From assembly GCA_963383645.1 (NCBI GenBank), contig OY726569.1:32155592-32219591 (forward strand): a DNA stretch of 64,000 nucleotides, read 5' to 3'. Of the stretch, positions 33,894 through 44,681 are shown one piece after another. Made by a program: the position numbers and the translations under genes. The first letter of the stretch is position 1, and each line of letters opens with the position of its first letter. Origin of the DNA: Muscardinus avellanarius (Eukaryota; Chordata; Mammalia; Rodentia; Gliridae). The notes beneath the pieces were generated by a model, which saw nothing but the letters and a program-made list of their open reading frames with translations, had not been told where the DNA came from and did not search any database.

Positions 33894-34010
33894 GCTGGAT
33901 GTGATGATGCAAACATATAACTCTAATACTTGCCAAGCTAAGACAAAAAGATAACAGGTGTTGAGGCCATCGGTATCCAATAACAAAATTCTGTTTCAAT
34001 ATTTTTTATT
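33894..34010 (+). mobile_element. Degraded SINE, B1 half only
   Basis: 'gagctggatgtgatgatgcaaacatataactctaatacttgccaagctaagacaaaaag' follows the B1 half with heavy decay; 'aattctgtttcaatatttttt' is the linker. No ID half. Confidence 0.65.
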
Positions 34011-34275
34011 ATGTGAAAAGAACAAGCTTATTTATTTGAGTCTTGGTTTGTCAGGATTTTTGCAACTAGCAATGTAAAGAATTCCTAGAGACTCTTAAGA
34101 AGCCCATCTGTGGGGGGGCATTAAGACCATAACTCAGAGATAAGGATTTGAGATTGGCTTTTGTCTGAATATTTTATTTATTTTATTTTAAGAGGGAACC
34201 CATCTGTGCCAATTTCTAAGCTGAATATAAGGGATCATTGGAGAAGGAGAAAGTGATTATGTAAGAAAACAAAAT

Positions 34276-34459
34276 CAGCCGGGCTGGTGGCGCACGCTTG
34301 TAATCCCCGTGGTTGTGAGGTGGAGACAGGAGGATCGTGCTGGTTCGGAGCGGCCTTGTTGGTTTAAGAAACCCTGTTTCCAAATAAAAAAATATAAAAT
34401 AGGTCTGGGAGTGTAACCCGGAGAAGGGTTTCCAGGAAAACCAGTACCACACACAAAAA
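34276..34459 (+). mobile_element. B1-ID SINE, young subfamily with right-arm deletion
   Basis: 'cagccgggctggtggcgcacgcttgtaatccccgtgg', 'ggtctgggagtgtaacccggagaagggtttccagg' (missing about 6 bp of the usual ggaggtagaagg). Exact 13-bp target duplication aagaaaacaaaat at 34263-34275 and 34460-34472. Confidence 0.95.
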
Positions 34460-34472
34460 AAGAAAACAAAAT

Positions 34473-36940
34473 TAAAAATAATGGGGATAGGTCTTAGACA
34501 AGACTAAGTAATGGATGGCACTCCTGAAGAGATTAGCCTCACAAAGATGGAGAGGAATTTCCTTTCCCCTGGGGGAACAGATCAATTTGGAGAAAGGTTT
34601 GGAAGGACAGGGCAGAGGGAACCTGAGAAAACTATCAAAAAATCAAACCTGTAATATTCCCCCAACCAAGACAAACTTGCCATTTGGTTCCACTGACCCA
34701 GCCTAGAATGTCTCCTGCCCCTGCTCAGAATCCTAACCAGCTCAGCCCAGTTATTAGTGATGGAATTAATGCCTCTCTTCTACCCCTAGCAACTTTGCAT
34801 CTTAGCACAGCATTTATTGAAATGAACATATCTACCAGTAGAGTTGCAGGCAGGCACTGGGAAGAGCGATTTCAAGGGCCCTCCAGCCAGGTCTGTCTTA
34901 GGTAGTGACCTAAGAACCTGCCAGGTAAGACACATCCTGCCAGAGTGTTCAATGTGTGCCTTCTCACTGTCCAGGAATTTAGAGAGGTGAGGTGAGATGC
35001 CCAAGCAAAAAATGCAGTGTCAGAACACGTTTGACTTTCATTATTTGTATCTCAGGGTTATTGTGGGCTGCAGCTTACTTAGTATTTTACAAGGAAATCT
35101 CAGTTGAACTTGTAAACATTTTTTAAAAACTACTTTTTCTCTATATTGAATATAGGAACAAAATGCTGGCTACTGCTGAACTTTGCTGCCCACCTCAGTG
35201 GAGTTACTAAGTTTGCACACCATTTATCGACCTTGAGGTTTAGCAACAGCCAGACCCCATTTGATCAAAGATGGAACAAATTGTCTTCTATTCTGACCTC
35301 TAGCAGTCACTTTGTCTCTTCTTAGATTTCTTAGCATCATAGCAAATGATCTTTTACATAGTTGGCAATTATCCATGCTAATTCTCTGGAGCAGGTTTAC
35401 AAACAATAGAAAAAGCCTTAAGCCTTCTCTCCTGGCTGGTGAACTTTCAGGGAACTGGAATTGCTGCTGCCATCCACCCTCCTGTCCCTAGAATTAGCTG
35501 CAAAGGACTCTGTAGACTCACACTAAATAGGGCTTAATGCATAGCACTTGCAAGAGGGTTCACCTGATCTTATAAATTATTATTCATAGCTGGGATGTTT
35601 CTAAGCCATGAAGGGTACACTGTACTTTATAGAGCCAAAAGCACACACCTCAAGAGCCTACCCATTGCATTCAATCATAAGTATTATTCATCATATAAGA
35701 AGAGAAAAATAAAATAGTTATGACTCTCTATGACCCTTTCATAAACTCCCTGGAATAAGTGGGTATTTAGCCTATGTTAAAAAGGCAAAGGAAGATCTCT
35801 CAGGTGCTGATTAGGAAGTTAACTTTCTGACACATAATGCAAAACAACACAATTTCCCTTGTGCAAAAAAATAAAAAAAAATCCAAGCATGTGGTATGAG
35901 AAACTTTACTGAAGGAAGATATGAATGTTACTAAACACTGAAATGTCAAATTTGTCTGAGCTCTGTGCTTCTGGAAAAAAAAAAGTCATGGTCAAGAAGA
36001 ACCCCACTCTTTTGTGTTTCAGGAAATGGCTTACAGAAAATAAATACCTTTAACCGTTCGACTTGACCAAGACTCTCATAGATGACCTCTTTGTTTACTT
36101 GTGACAAAGTGAGACACAGCCCCTTCAAATCCCCATTTTTTCAACCTCATAAGTGATTACAGAGCTGTTACTACTGGCCAATCTGGACGAAATATCTGCT
36201 AATTTGACTCATCCAAATATCTTGGATTTTACCCATTTGCAGCCTTCGCCTACATGAGCGTAAGGACCAGCCCCTGTTCACGAACTCCTCCTGAAAATCA
36301 GCTAACTACAAAGAAAAAGCCTTTATGGTCAACTGTCCAACCTCTTCCCACTCATCTCACCTCCCCACACCTGGTTCTGTAGCCATGTCCACTACTCCCT
36401 ATAAGCCTCCCTTTCCCAGTGGCCTTTGTGATGCGTGTAGATTTTATGATTCATCTGAGAATCTTTTCTCCTGCTAGCCCTCCTACCATGATGACAATGA
36501 CTCCCCCACTTCCCAATCACAACAGTCTTTTCAAATTAGTCTCTCCTTATTCAAGTTCAGACTGGCTTTTACTGATAATTCTTACATTTAGTTAGTTTTA
36601 AGTTGTTCTTCATAGAGAGCAGAACCGTCTCCAATCATGTTAGCAACTAAAACCAAGGCCTAGAAAGGTAACTAATCTGATCAAGCATCCTCTGTCTCTA
36701 AACTCAAAGATTCTGATTTAATGTGTGACTAACTTTGTATTTAAAAGCGAGTACCACATAACCTGTGCATATTATGAAGCCCTCCTGTAACAAAAAGCAG
36801 GCAGAGTGAGCAGGTGATGTACACAGTATGTCCCCAGCTGGGAGGCCTGGTATAGACAGAGCCACCACTGGCCTGGGGATCATTGCCCCATGGTCCAGTC
36901 CCCTATCTACTAAATGACCTTTGGAAGATGACTTATTCTC
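34473..36940. other. Long unique block
   Basis: About 2.5 kb without SINEs and with near-average base composition. Open frames of 60-73 codons exist on both strands but none shows a familiar domain. No exon can be supported without homology evidence. Confidence 0.4.
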
Positions 36941-36944
36941 TTTG

Positions 36945-37035
36945 GGGACTCTGTAATTTTATCTGTAAAATGAGGGGATTGAACTACATGATCTCTAACC
37001 TCCCTTCCAGCTCCAGAAGTCTGTGATTCTAAAAC
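36945..37035 (+). mobile_element. Ancient MIR/L3-like 3' end
   Basis: 'tttatctgtaaaatgaggggattgaactacatgatctctaacctcccttccagctccagaagtctgtgattct' matches the tail pattern shared by mammalian CR1/L3-type elements and related SINEs. Confidence 0.55.
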
Positions 37036-37069
37036 AATTTAGAGTAAATCATAAAGACAGACCTCGAGG

Positions 37070-37270
37070 CAGTTAGATCAGCAAAGGTGACCGCAAGGAG
37101 GGCCGTGCGGTGTTATGGCCAGGGCCGTAATGAGATTTGTAATTAAATATAACAACACGGGGTCATAATCAGATCTCATGCTTCAGAAACCACATTAATC
37201 ATGATAGGGATCAGGTAGGGCACTCTCCCCAGAACTCAATGGAGACCTTGAAAAGGAGACTGAACCAGCC
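37070..37270. other. Candidate conserved non-coding element
   Basis: Complex sequence with CpGs retained ('ccgcaaggagggccgtgcggtg', 'caacacggggtc') and homeodomain-type words (gtaattaaa near 37139, attaatcatgat near 37194) in otherwise AT-drifted surroundings. Appearance only; no alignment was possible. Confidence 0.3.
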
Positions 37271-37721
37271 CCCTTGCTGGCCTGAGCTGAGCAATGTGCT
37301 TTAGACAGCGAGGGCATGGGCCAAGACTGGAGATTTGAGCTTTAATCTTCAGTTGCACTTTACTTTCCATCTCAGTAAAGTGAAAAATTTAGATCCATGC
37401 TCTCAAACTTTCCTGAAGTATTGCTAAAATAAACAAGCAGCTATTGGCCCCAGAAGGCCGCCGAAACATCTGTCAAATTTTTGTTTTCTTAAAAACGAGT
37501 TGGAGATTTACTCCTCCGCCATATTATTTCTGATCCTGTCTCTAAATATTTAATAGGATTTCTCACACTGTGAAACTAATAGCCCCCAGATACTGCAGAC
37601 ATTGGCCTGAGATTTCCAGGTACTGCCATAAGGTGGACGGTGCACCCCCGCTGGACCCTTCAAGAATAGAAACTATAATTCACACCCTGAGAAGCAGTTC
37701 TATCTCATATCATGAAATTTT

Positions 37722-37722
<1 letters not shown>
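37271..37722. other. Unique sequence
   Basis: No element recognised. Moderate GC, may belong with the preceding candidate element. Confidence 0.35.

Positions 37723-37803
<81 letters not shown>
37723..37803. repeat. (GT)n(GA)n compound microsatellite
   Basis: 38 bp GT followed directly by 43 bp GA: a Z-DNA-prone half beside a triplex-prone half. The 86-codon frame across it is a repeat translation. Confidence 0.97.
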
Positions 37804-37805
<2 letters not shown>

Positions 37806-38964
37806 TTTGTGGAGAACAGTTGTTGGTTAAGGTGAGAAAAAGGCAACAAACTTGGAAGGGTGACTGCCAGGACGAAGTCTTTTATAATGAAAGTTTTGAC
37901 TCATAGGAGAAAGAAAACTAGACATAGTGTAGCTTCAGACTCCTTGGGGCTCAGATCAATGGAGCAGATCCGCCAAGCCTGAGGCCAGCCCTGAGGCACA
38001 GAGACAATAAGATGGCACAGCTTAATAAATGCCTAAAACCCTGCTCTGTCTGATTCAAAACTAGCGCTTTACACCATGCAATACCATCTATATTTAAAAT
38101 GATGTGTTTGAGTCACATTTCATACATACATATCCATACCCATGCCATTATCAAGGCCACTACATGGTTCAAAGTGAACCATAGCTAAGATCTAGCCTTG
38201 CCGCTACCAAGGACATATTCACCAGTTCATCATGGAGCTGCCCCTTCAAGGGCATCCCAGTGTATCCTACCATCTTCCAAACCAACCCTTCCCCCATTAA
38301 GGCGACAATATCTTCACCCTTCCAATCAGAAACTTACTTAAAATTCACCTCAAGATTGGAAAAAAAATAGTTGAACAAGTTGTAATTCTTGTCCTAAAAT
38401 AAAGCACAGAAAGTTACATGAATGCATACAATGCAATCAAGTTCAATAGGTTTATAAAGTCCTTAACTCCTACCTCAACCTTGGAGCAGATTTAGCAAAG
38501 CCAAAATCCTTCTTGAGGTCTGCTTCTCTCTGAGAAAGTGGGTACTAATTTAGATGACCTTAGTACAATGTAATCGTGGAATCTCCTTGGAACTGCCACA
38601 AACTAGACATCAGAGAGGTACTTGGGAACACATAGCCTACTATTAGCTTCTTATTCATTTTTGGTTGCCTATATTAAATAATTCTTGTACTACGTGATGT
38701 GTAAGTTATTGTTCAGAAATTCATCCAGCATAAAACGGGTACAGAGAAACCTCTACCCCTCAGATTTTCACATCAGGGTTCAGCAAATTAAATCTTAAAA
38801 AAAAAAAAAAAGCCTTGAAGTTTGAAGCAAAAACACCACCAAATCTAGTTAAAACAGGTGATGCAACTATTACCATCTTCTGAGGTACAGAATGCATTAG
38901 GGTAATTTTACACACGATGTTCGGTAATTTTATTTTTCTGGGAAAATTTTGATAGTTTCCTAAG
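37804..38964. other. Unique sequence
   Basis: About 1.2 kb, no SINE. An A15 run lies near 38799. No gene recognised. Confidence 0.4.
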
Positions 38965-39441
38965 TGGAAGAGGCAGAATAATAGTCCTTCAAAGATATCC
39001 ACTCCTTAATTCTTGCAACCTGTGCATATGCTATATCACTAAGCAAGGAGGAATTAAGATTCCAGAGAAAAGTAAGATTTCTAATCAGCTAATTACTCTA
39101 GATTAACTGGGTAGGACTCAAGTAATTACAATGTAATAGTGGAATAGGGAGGAAGGCAGAGGGTAAGAACTGGAGCGACAGATAGCTCATGAACACCTGT
39201 GTGACAGGCCTCGAAGATGCGGATTCAGATGAGAAATCAAACAACATGGGTGGCTTCTAGAAGTTGTAGTGTGGAGGGAACAGATTCTCTGTGTATCCAG
39301 GGAAGAACACAGCCCCACAGGCACCGAACTTTAGCTCATGAGACCCACTTCAACTCATGTTGAGAGCTTTAAATTAATGTCTGCTGTTTTAAGCCATTAA
39401 GCTGAGGTCATTTGCTACAAAAGACACAGGAAACAAAGACA
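38965..39441 (+). mobile_element. Solo LTR, MLT1-like
   Basis: Ordered landmarks: 'aggcagaataatagtccttcaaagatatccactccttaattcttgcaacctgtg', 'aactgggtaggactcaagtaattacaatg', 'gtggcttctagaagttg', 'gattctctgtgtatccag', 'gaacacagccccacaggcacc', 'gctcatgagacccacttc' and 'gctgttttaagccattaagctgaggtcatttgctac'. This order is characteristic of MLT1 LTRs. Confidence 0.85.
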
Positions 39442-39998
39442 TCAGTTACAGGGAATGGAAAGAAAAGCAACCGAGGTAGAAAACAACTCATAGGGAGTGA
39501 CAGACACTTGAAACCAGCCCATAAGATGGCTGGAAGGACTGCCTGAGGAGAGAAGAGAGTAAAACCACCAACTAGGAAATAAACATGGTGTGGGGAAGAC
39601 CACAAGCCACAGTAGCCCCCAAGAGAGAGGGTCCTAGAACCACAAAGTAGTCAACCACATAACCACAAGGAAGTAGTTCCTCGAAAGCCAACCACTCTGG
39701 CCTACAGTGACCTTCTCACAGGCATAATTTAATTCTAAGGTTGACTATAGCGTGCTCATATAATTGGTCAGGTTGCCACAAAAACAACTACTAAACTCTA
39801 CTCTTAATGTTCTTAGAAGATAGGGAAATAAATGTAAACTCTTTATGTTCTATCAATTGCCAGAGCCAAGAGTGTTTCCACATCATTCATGGCTGTGATT
39901 CTCAATCTTTTTTTGTTGTTGTTTTTTGCAACATGCTATTTGCATACCTAAAAGCAACACATTAGGTTATTCTTAGTAGGATATTCTTATTAGAAAAA
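39442..39998. other. Unique sequence
   Basis: No element or gene recognised. Confidence 0.4.
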
Positions 39999-40000
39999 TG

Positions 40001-40119
40001 CCAGGTCTCACTGAGTTGCAGAGGGCCTCACTAAGTAGCTGAGGCTGTCTGTGAACCACAATCCTCCAGTCTCAGCCTCCCGAATGCTGGGATTACAAGT
40101 GTGTGCCACCATGCCCGGC
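40001..40119 (-). mobile_element. SINE fragment, B1 half only (ctgtctg subfamily)
   Basis: 'ccaggtctcactgagttgcagagggcctcactaagtagctgaggctgtctgtgaacc' to 'gtgtgtgccaccatgcccggc'. The ID half is absent. It shares diagnostic words with the nested copy just downstream. Confidence 0.9.
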
Positions 40120-40202
40120 ACCACTTAACTTTAAAGCAACTATTAGACCCACTGTTAGATCTTACCGTTGGATACATTAATAAATAAAAATATATATTAC
40201 AT

Positions 40203-40642
40203 TTGGGGGGGATTTTTTTTGTGTGGAACTGGGGGTGGAACCCAGGGGCTTTCTACCTCTGGGCTATACTCCTAGACCTATTTTTTTTTTCTGGGTCTGG
40301 GGATGGAATCCAGGGGCATTTAACCTCCAAGCTACACCTCCTGCCCTATTTTTTATTCTTTATTTTGAAACCAGGTCTCACTGAGTTGCAAAGGGCCTCA
40401 CTAAGTATCTGAGGTTGTCCACAAACCTCGATCCTCCAGTCTCAGCCTCCAAAATGCTGGGATTACAAGCGTGCGCCACCACGCCCAGCTTCCCAGACCT
40501 ATTTTATACTTTATTTGAAAACAGGGTCTCACAAAATTGTTGAGAGCCTCACTAAGTAGCTGAGGCTGGCTTCGAACCTGTGCGAACCTCCTATTCAGCC
40601 TCCCAAGTGCGGGGATTACAAGCGTGCAGCACCACATCCGGC
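40203..40642 (-). mobile_element. B1-ID SINE interrupted by another SINE
   Basis: ID half at 40203-40285 ('gtgtggaactgggggtggaacccaggggctttctacctctgggctatactcctagaccta') and B1 half at 40491-40642 belong to one older copy split by a younger one. Outer target duplication tatattacat at 40193-40202 and 40643-40652. Confidence 0.92.
40286..40490 (-). mobile_element. Inner B1-ID SINE nested in the previous one (ctgtctg subfamily)
   Basis: 'ctgggtctggggatggaatccaggggcatttaacctccaagctacacctcctgccc' through 'gcgtgcgccaccacgcccagc'. Its target duplication is host SINE sequence: cctagacctatttt at 40271 onward and cccagacctatttt at 40492 onward, one mismatch. Confidence 0.93.
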
Positions 40643-40805
40643 TATATTACATACTTTAAGAATAGTTTGGTAAATGTATTTAAACATGAATGTTTGGCGT
40701 ATAAAACATTGCTTAGAGAAATACTCTTAGCCAATGGGGTTTAAGTACAAAAATAGGTTAAAACCTTCTGTATTAACGGAATGGATACATAAAGAAATAA
40801 ATTTA

Positions 40806-40998
40806 GCCAGGCGTGGTGGCGCACGCTTGTAATCCCCGCGCTTGGGAGGCAGAGACAGGAGGATCGCACAGGTTCGAAGCCAGCCACGCTGGCTTAGGAG
40901 ACCCTGTTTCCAAATAAAAATGTAAAATTAGGTCTGGGAGTGTAGCCCGGAGGTAGAAGGGCTTCCAGGAACCCCAGTACCACCAAAAAAAAAAAAAA
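40806..40998 (+). mobile_element. B1-ID SINE, young GC-rich subfamily
   Basis: Very close to the young consensus. Perfect ggttcgaagcc at 40871-40881, right arm 'ggtctgggagtgtagcccggaggtagaagggcttccaggaaccccagtaccacc' and a long A tail. Imperfect 15-bp target duplication: aaagaaataaattta at 40791-40805 and aaagaaagaagttta at 40999-41013. Confidence 0.95.
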
Positions 40999-41016
40999 AA
41001 AGAAAGAAGTTTATAA

Positions 41017-41377
41017 AATATTATTGACAGTTAAGTGGGTAAATTATAGTTATGTATATTTAATACAGATTGCCTCAGTTCTCAAGAATACTAAACAAAT
41101 ATGGAAATACTCTCTTGTGCTATAAATACATCTTATCTTTTCTACTTTGGTCCATATTTCATTAGCACTTAGAAAACCAGTAAATGCAGTCATATAGTAA
41201 TTAAACAATAATTAAAACACCATATGGTGGTTTCTGTATTGGAACACTTTAAGTAGATCTCAAATAGATTCTACATGTAGAGACAAAACCTACCAACCAA
41301 TCAACCTAGAGCAACTAATTAGTCCTGCATTTTCCATAGTGCATGTCATAGAATGCCGGTTCTGCTTTACATTAACA
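41017..41377. other. Unique AT-rich sequence
   Basis: Nothing recognised. Confidence 0.4.
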
Positions 41378-41392
41378 AACCCTGTACTTTTT

Positions 41393-41399
41393 ATTTATT

Positions 41400-41438
<39 letters not shown>

Positions 41439-41623
41439 TTGGTGGTACTGGGGTTCCCGGAAGCCCTTCTACCTTCGGGCTACACTCCCAGACCTATTTT
41501 TACATTTTTATTTGGAAACAGGGTCTCCTAAACCAGCGCGCGCGGCTGGCTTCGAACCTGCGCGATCCTCCTGTCTCCGCCTCCCAAGCGCGGGGATTAC
41601 AAGCGTGCGCCACCACGCCCGGC
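41393..41623 (-). mobile_element. B1-ID SINE, youngest-looking copy, (TTTA)n tail
   Basis: The most CpG-rich copy in the window ('ccagcgcgcgcggctggcttcgaacctgcgcgatcc', 'cgcctcccaagcgcggggattacaagcgtgcgccaccacgcccggc'), implying recent insertion. A (TTTA)n tail of about 45 bp. Exact 15-bp target duplication aaccctgtacttttt at 41378-41392 and 41624-41638. Confidence 0.97.
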
Positions 41624-41638
41624 AACCCTGTACTTTTT

Positions 41639-42047
41639 AAGAAAAGGAAAAGAGAGGGAGGAGGAGGGAGGGAAGAAGGAAGAAAGAAAGAAGAGAGAAA
41701 AAGAAGAAATATTTCAAGTGTTCTATGGTCAAGTTAGATGGAGACATTCTTGTTTGAACAACTATAAAAGATGCTTTTTTGTATTTGGACAGCCATGTCC
41801 ACGGAAGGTTCCTAAGAAGAAAGAAGAGAATGTGAAGTTTTTTTCATGCCTGTCTTCTCATGACCATCACATTCTATAGAGACTGGTCCAGTCTAGTTCT
41901 CTGACTGTGTGTGCAGAAGTCACAGTCCAAATAGAAAAATGGCATTCTCCAGACCAGCCAACTTCTGGACAGCAAGGCCAGAACTGGAACCTGCCTCCTG
42001 GCTCCCAGTCATGGGCTGTTCCCATTCTCCCACCATGCCAATTAATT
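41639..42047. other. Unique sequence with a purine-rich start
   Basis: 41640-41710 is GGAA/GGGA/GAAA-rich. The remainder to the L1 target site is unique. Confidence 0.45.
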
Positions 42048-42060
42048 AAGAGTACAGGTG

Positions 42061-43245
42061 AAATCTCAGGGTAATTTTGATTTGCATCTCTCTGATTGCC
42101 AATGATGTTGAGCATTTTTTATGCATTTATTGGCCATTTTAATTTTTTCTTTCATGATGTTTCTATTTAATTTACTTGCCCATTTTTTGATTGGGTTATT
42201 TGTTTTTTTAGTTCTGAGTTTCTTGAGTTCTCTGTATATTCTAGACATTAGTCCTCTATCAGAAGAGTAGGTGTCAAAAATCTCTCATTCTGTTGGCTCT
42301 CTATTGAGGTTCTTGACAGTTTACTTTGCTGTACAGAAGCTCTTCAGTTTCATGCAATCCCACGTTTTGATTTGCCTTTTAGTTTCTTGTGCCTTTGAGG
42401 TCTTGTTGAGAAGGTGTTTATCTGTGACTATGTGTTTCAGTGTTGGACCCTCTTCAAGGAGCCTCAAGGTCTCTGGTCTAATTTCCAAGTCTTTGATTCA
42501 TCTTGAATTGACTCTTGTGCAGGGTGAGAAAGTGGCATTTCTTTCCATTTTTCTGCATATGGTTAGCAAGTTTTGACAACACCATTTGTTGGTACCATTA
42601 TTTTCTAGTGTATGTTCTTGGCCCCTTTGACTATTTTGGGGTTTTTGTTGTTTCAAATGAATTTAAGGACTGATTTTTCTATGTCTGTGAGGAATAATCT
42701 TGGTAATTTAATGAGCATTGTGTTGAATCTGTAGATCACTTTTGGAAGTATGGCCATTTTGATATTTATTCTGCCTATCCACGAACATGGAAGATTTTTC
42801 CATCTTCTAAGATCTTCTTTGAATTTTTTTTCATTGTTTTATAATTTTATTTGAAGAGGTCTTTTACCTCCTTGGTTAAATTTATTTCTAAATATTTTAT
42901 TTTTTTGTGGAAAATCCTGAGTGGAAGTGTTTTCTGAATTTTTTTCTCAGTGGATTTATGGCAGTTGTACGGAAAAGCTTCTAATTTTTTAAAATTGATT
43001 TTGTATCCAGATACTTTGCTGAATTTGTTGATCAGTTCTATAAGCCTTTAGGTTGAGTTTTTAGGGTCTTCTAAGTATAGTATCATGTCATCTGCAAATA
43101 GTGAAATTTTGAGTTCTTCTTTTCCTATTTGTACTCTTTTGGTTTCCTTTTCTTGCCTTATTGCTCTGGCTAGAGTCTCAAGTACTATATTGAAGAGAAT
43201 TGGTGATAATGGATATTTTTGTCTTGTTCCTGTTTTTAGGGGAAA
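42061..43245 (-). pseudogene. L1 ORF2 fragment (reverse transcriptase core onward), inverted arm
   Basis: Read on the minus strand, 43245 to about 43048 encodes the central reverse transcriptase segment: [28 protein letters not shown], and the catalytic FADDMI motif (the two aspartates of the active site are present). Downstream the frame is broken by stops although nucleotide similarity continues to 42061. The endonuclease domain and everything 5' of the core are missing. It is a dead fragment of the L1 polyprotein that copies L1 and SINE RNA. Confidence 0.9.
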
Positions 43246-43252
43246 TTCTCGA

Positions 43253-43752
43253 ACTCCAACTAGAATGGCAATCATTCAAAACACAAACAACAATAAATGC
43301 TAGCGAGGATGTAGATAAGTAGAAACTCTAAAACATTATTGATGAGATTGCAAATTAAAACAACCACTTTGGAAAACAGTATGGAGGGTCCTCAGAAGAA
43401 TGGGAATGAATTTACCATTTGATCCAGCAATAACACTTCTGGGTATCTACCCAAAAGAAAGGAAACCAACTGCCAAACTAATGCATGTGTATCTATGTTT
43501 GTAGTTGCACAATTCACCGTTGCCAAACTATGGAACCAGCTAGGATGTCCATCAACAGATGAATGGATTACAAAACTGTGGGATATGTACATGATGGAAT
43601 TTTACTCAGCCATAAAGAAAAGCAAAATTACATCATTTACAGGAAAATGGATGGAACTGGAGGACATTATGCTAAGTGAGATTAGTCAGTCACAAAAACA
43701 GAAGAAATCAGATGCTTTCCCTAATATGAGAAAACTAGGGAGAAATGGGTAA
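43253..43752 (+). pseudogene. L1 ORF2 C-terminal fragment, forward arm
   Basis: Forward arm begins 'actccaactagaatggcaatcattcaaaa'. Frame restarts give an 85-codon stretch at 43495-43752 ending in a stop. It contains STDEWI, MEFYSAIKK and WMELEDIMLSEISQ, typical of the L1 ORF2 carboxy terminus. The 3' UTR follows, with G-rich runs (gggaagggggaagaggg; ggggagggagtggggtgggg) and the end aataaaaattttaaaaaat. Confidence 0.88.
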
Positions 43753-43967
43753 CAGAAGGAACTCTAGATGAAGAAAGAGATCCTATAGAAGAGCAAATAA
43801 GGTGACCTAACTGAGGGAATGGGAAGGGGGAAGAGGGAAACTCTCTAAACACATGATGTACTTCAACAAACATATCAAAGTCAATCACTAAGCCAAGCAT
43901 GGGAAGGAGAGATGGGGAGGGAGTGGGGTGGGGATTGGGTAAGGGCTAATTCTATGATGTGTCAATT

Positions 43968-44181
43968 TTTTTTTTTTTTTTGGTGGTACTAGGGGTGGAA
44001 CTTAGAGGCTTTCTACCTCCAGGCTATACTCCCAGACCTTTTTCTATTTTATTTGGAAACAGGGTCTCACTAAGTTGCTGAGAGCCTCACTAAGTAGCTG
44101 AGGCTGGCTTTGAACCTGTGTGATCCTCCTGTCTCAGCCTCCCAAGCGCAGGGATTACAAGCGTGTGCCACCACGCCTGGC
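43968..44181 (-). mobile_element. B1-ID SINE inserted in the L1 3' UTR
   Basis: Long T tail, 'ggtggtactaggggtggaacttagaggctttctacctccaggctatactcccagacct', full-length middle with two 'cactaagt' repeats, 'gtgtgccaccacgcctggc'. L1 resumes at 44182. Short duplicated word tcaattt at 43962-43968 and 44183-44189. Confidence 0.94.
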
Positions 44182-44420
44182 ATCAATTTATATCATTAAG
44201 ATGTATGACTACAATGCACCAATAAAAATTTTAAAAAATATATAAATTAAAAAAGAGTGCAGGTGCCTGTGTGCCTAGAGGAGAGAAACAGAGCTAAAAT
44301 GATTTTTAAATACTGTTGTTGGAATCTGAATGGGCATGATGTGGCAAAATAATTCTTTGATATTCTGCTTAATTAAACGTTGATGACACAGTTTTTTTGT
44401 ATCTAAACTCTCTGGGGAGC

Positions 44421-44598
44421 GCCGGGCGTGGTGGCGCACGCTTGTAATCCCCGCACTTGGGAGGCGGAGACAGGAGGATGGCGCAGGTTCGAAGCCAGCC
44501 GCGCTGGCATAAGAGACCCTGTTTCAAAAATATAAAATAGGTCTGGGAGCGTAGCCCGGAGGTAGAAGGGCTTCCAGGAACCCCAGTACCACCAAAAA

Positions 44599-44645
<47 letters not shown>

Positions 44646-44667
44646 ATTAAATAAAAAATAAAAAAAA
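44421..44667 (+). mobile_element. B1-ID SINE, young GC-rich subfamily, (AAAT)n tail
   Basis: 'gccgggcgtggtggcgcacgcttgtaatccccgcacttgggaggcggagacagg', perfect ggttcgaagcc at 44486-44496 and an AAAT tail of about 60 bp. Target duplication taaactctctgggg at 44404-44417 and 44668-44681. Confidence 0.97.
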
Positions 44668-44681
44668 TAAACTCTCTGGGG

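Larger units (their letters stand above)
42061..44252 (+). mobile_element. 5'-truncated, 5'-inverted L1 (twin-primed insertion)
   Basis: 42061-43245 is L1 ORF2 in reverse orientation; about 43253-44252 is the adjoining ORF2 end, G-rich 3' UTR and A-rich tail in forward orientation. The two parts meet almost exactly in L1 coordinates: the inverted arm ends at '...atgcaaatcaaaattaccctgagattt' and the forward arm starts at 'actccaactagaatggcaatcatt', which normally follow each other within a few bases. Target duplication: aagagtacaggtg at 42048-42060 and aagagtgcaggtg at 44253-44265. A SINE later inserted in the 3' UTR. Non-functional. Confidence 0.93.

Noticed and set aside
41339..41737. 132-codon open frame
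   Set aside because: Spans the TTTA tail and a full minus-strand SINE; the encoded sequence is the SINE read through.
43048..43275. Frame with a reverse transcriptase FADD motif as a possible domesticated gene
   Set aside because: It is a fragment of a truncated, inverted L1 with broken flanks and fresh target duplications, not an exapted gene.
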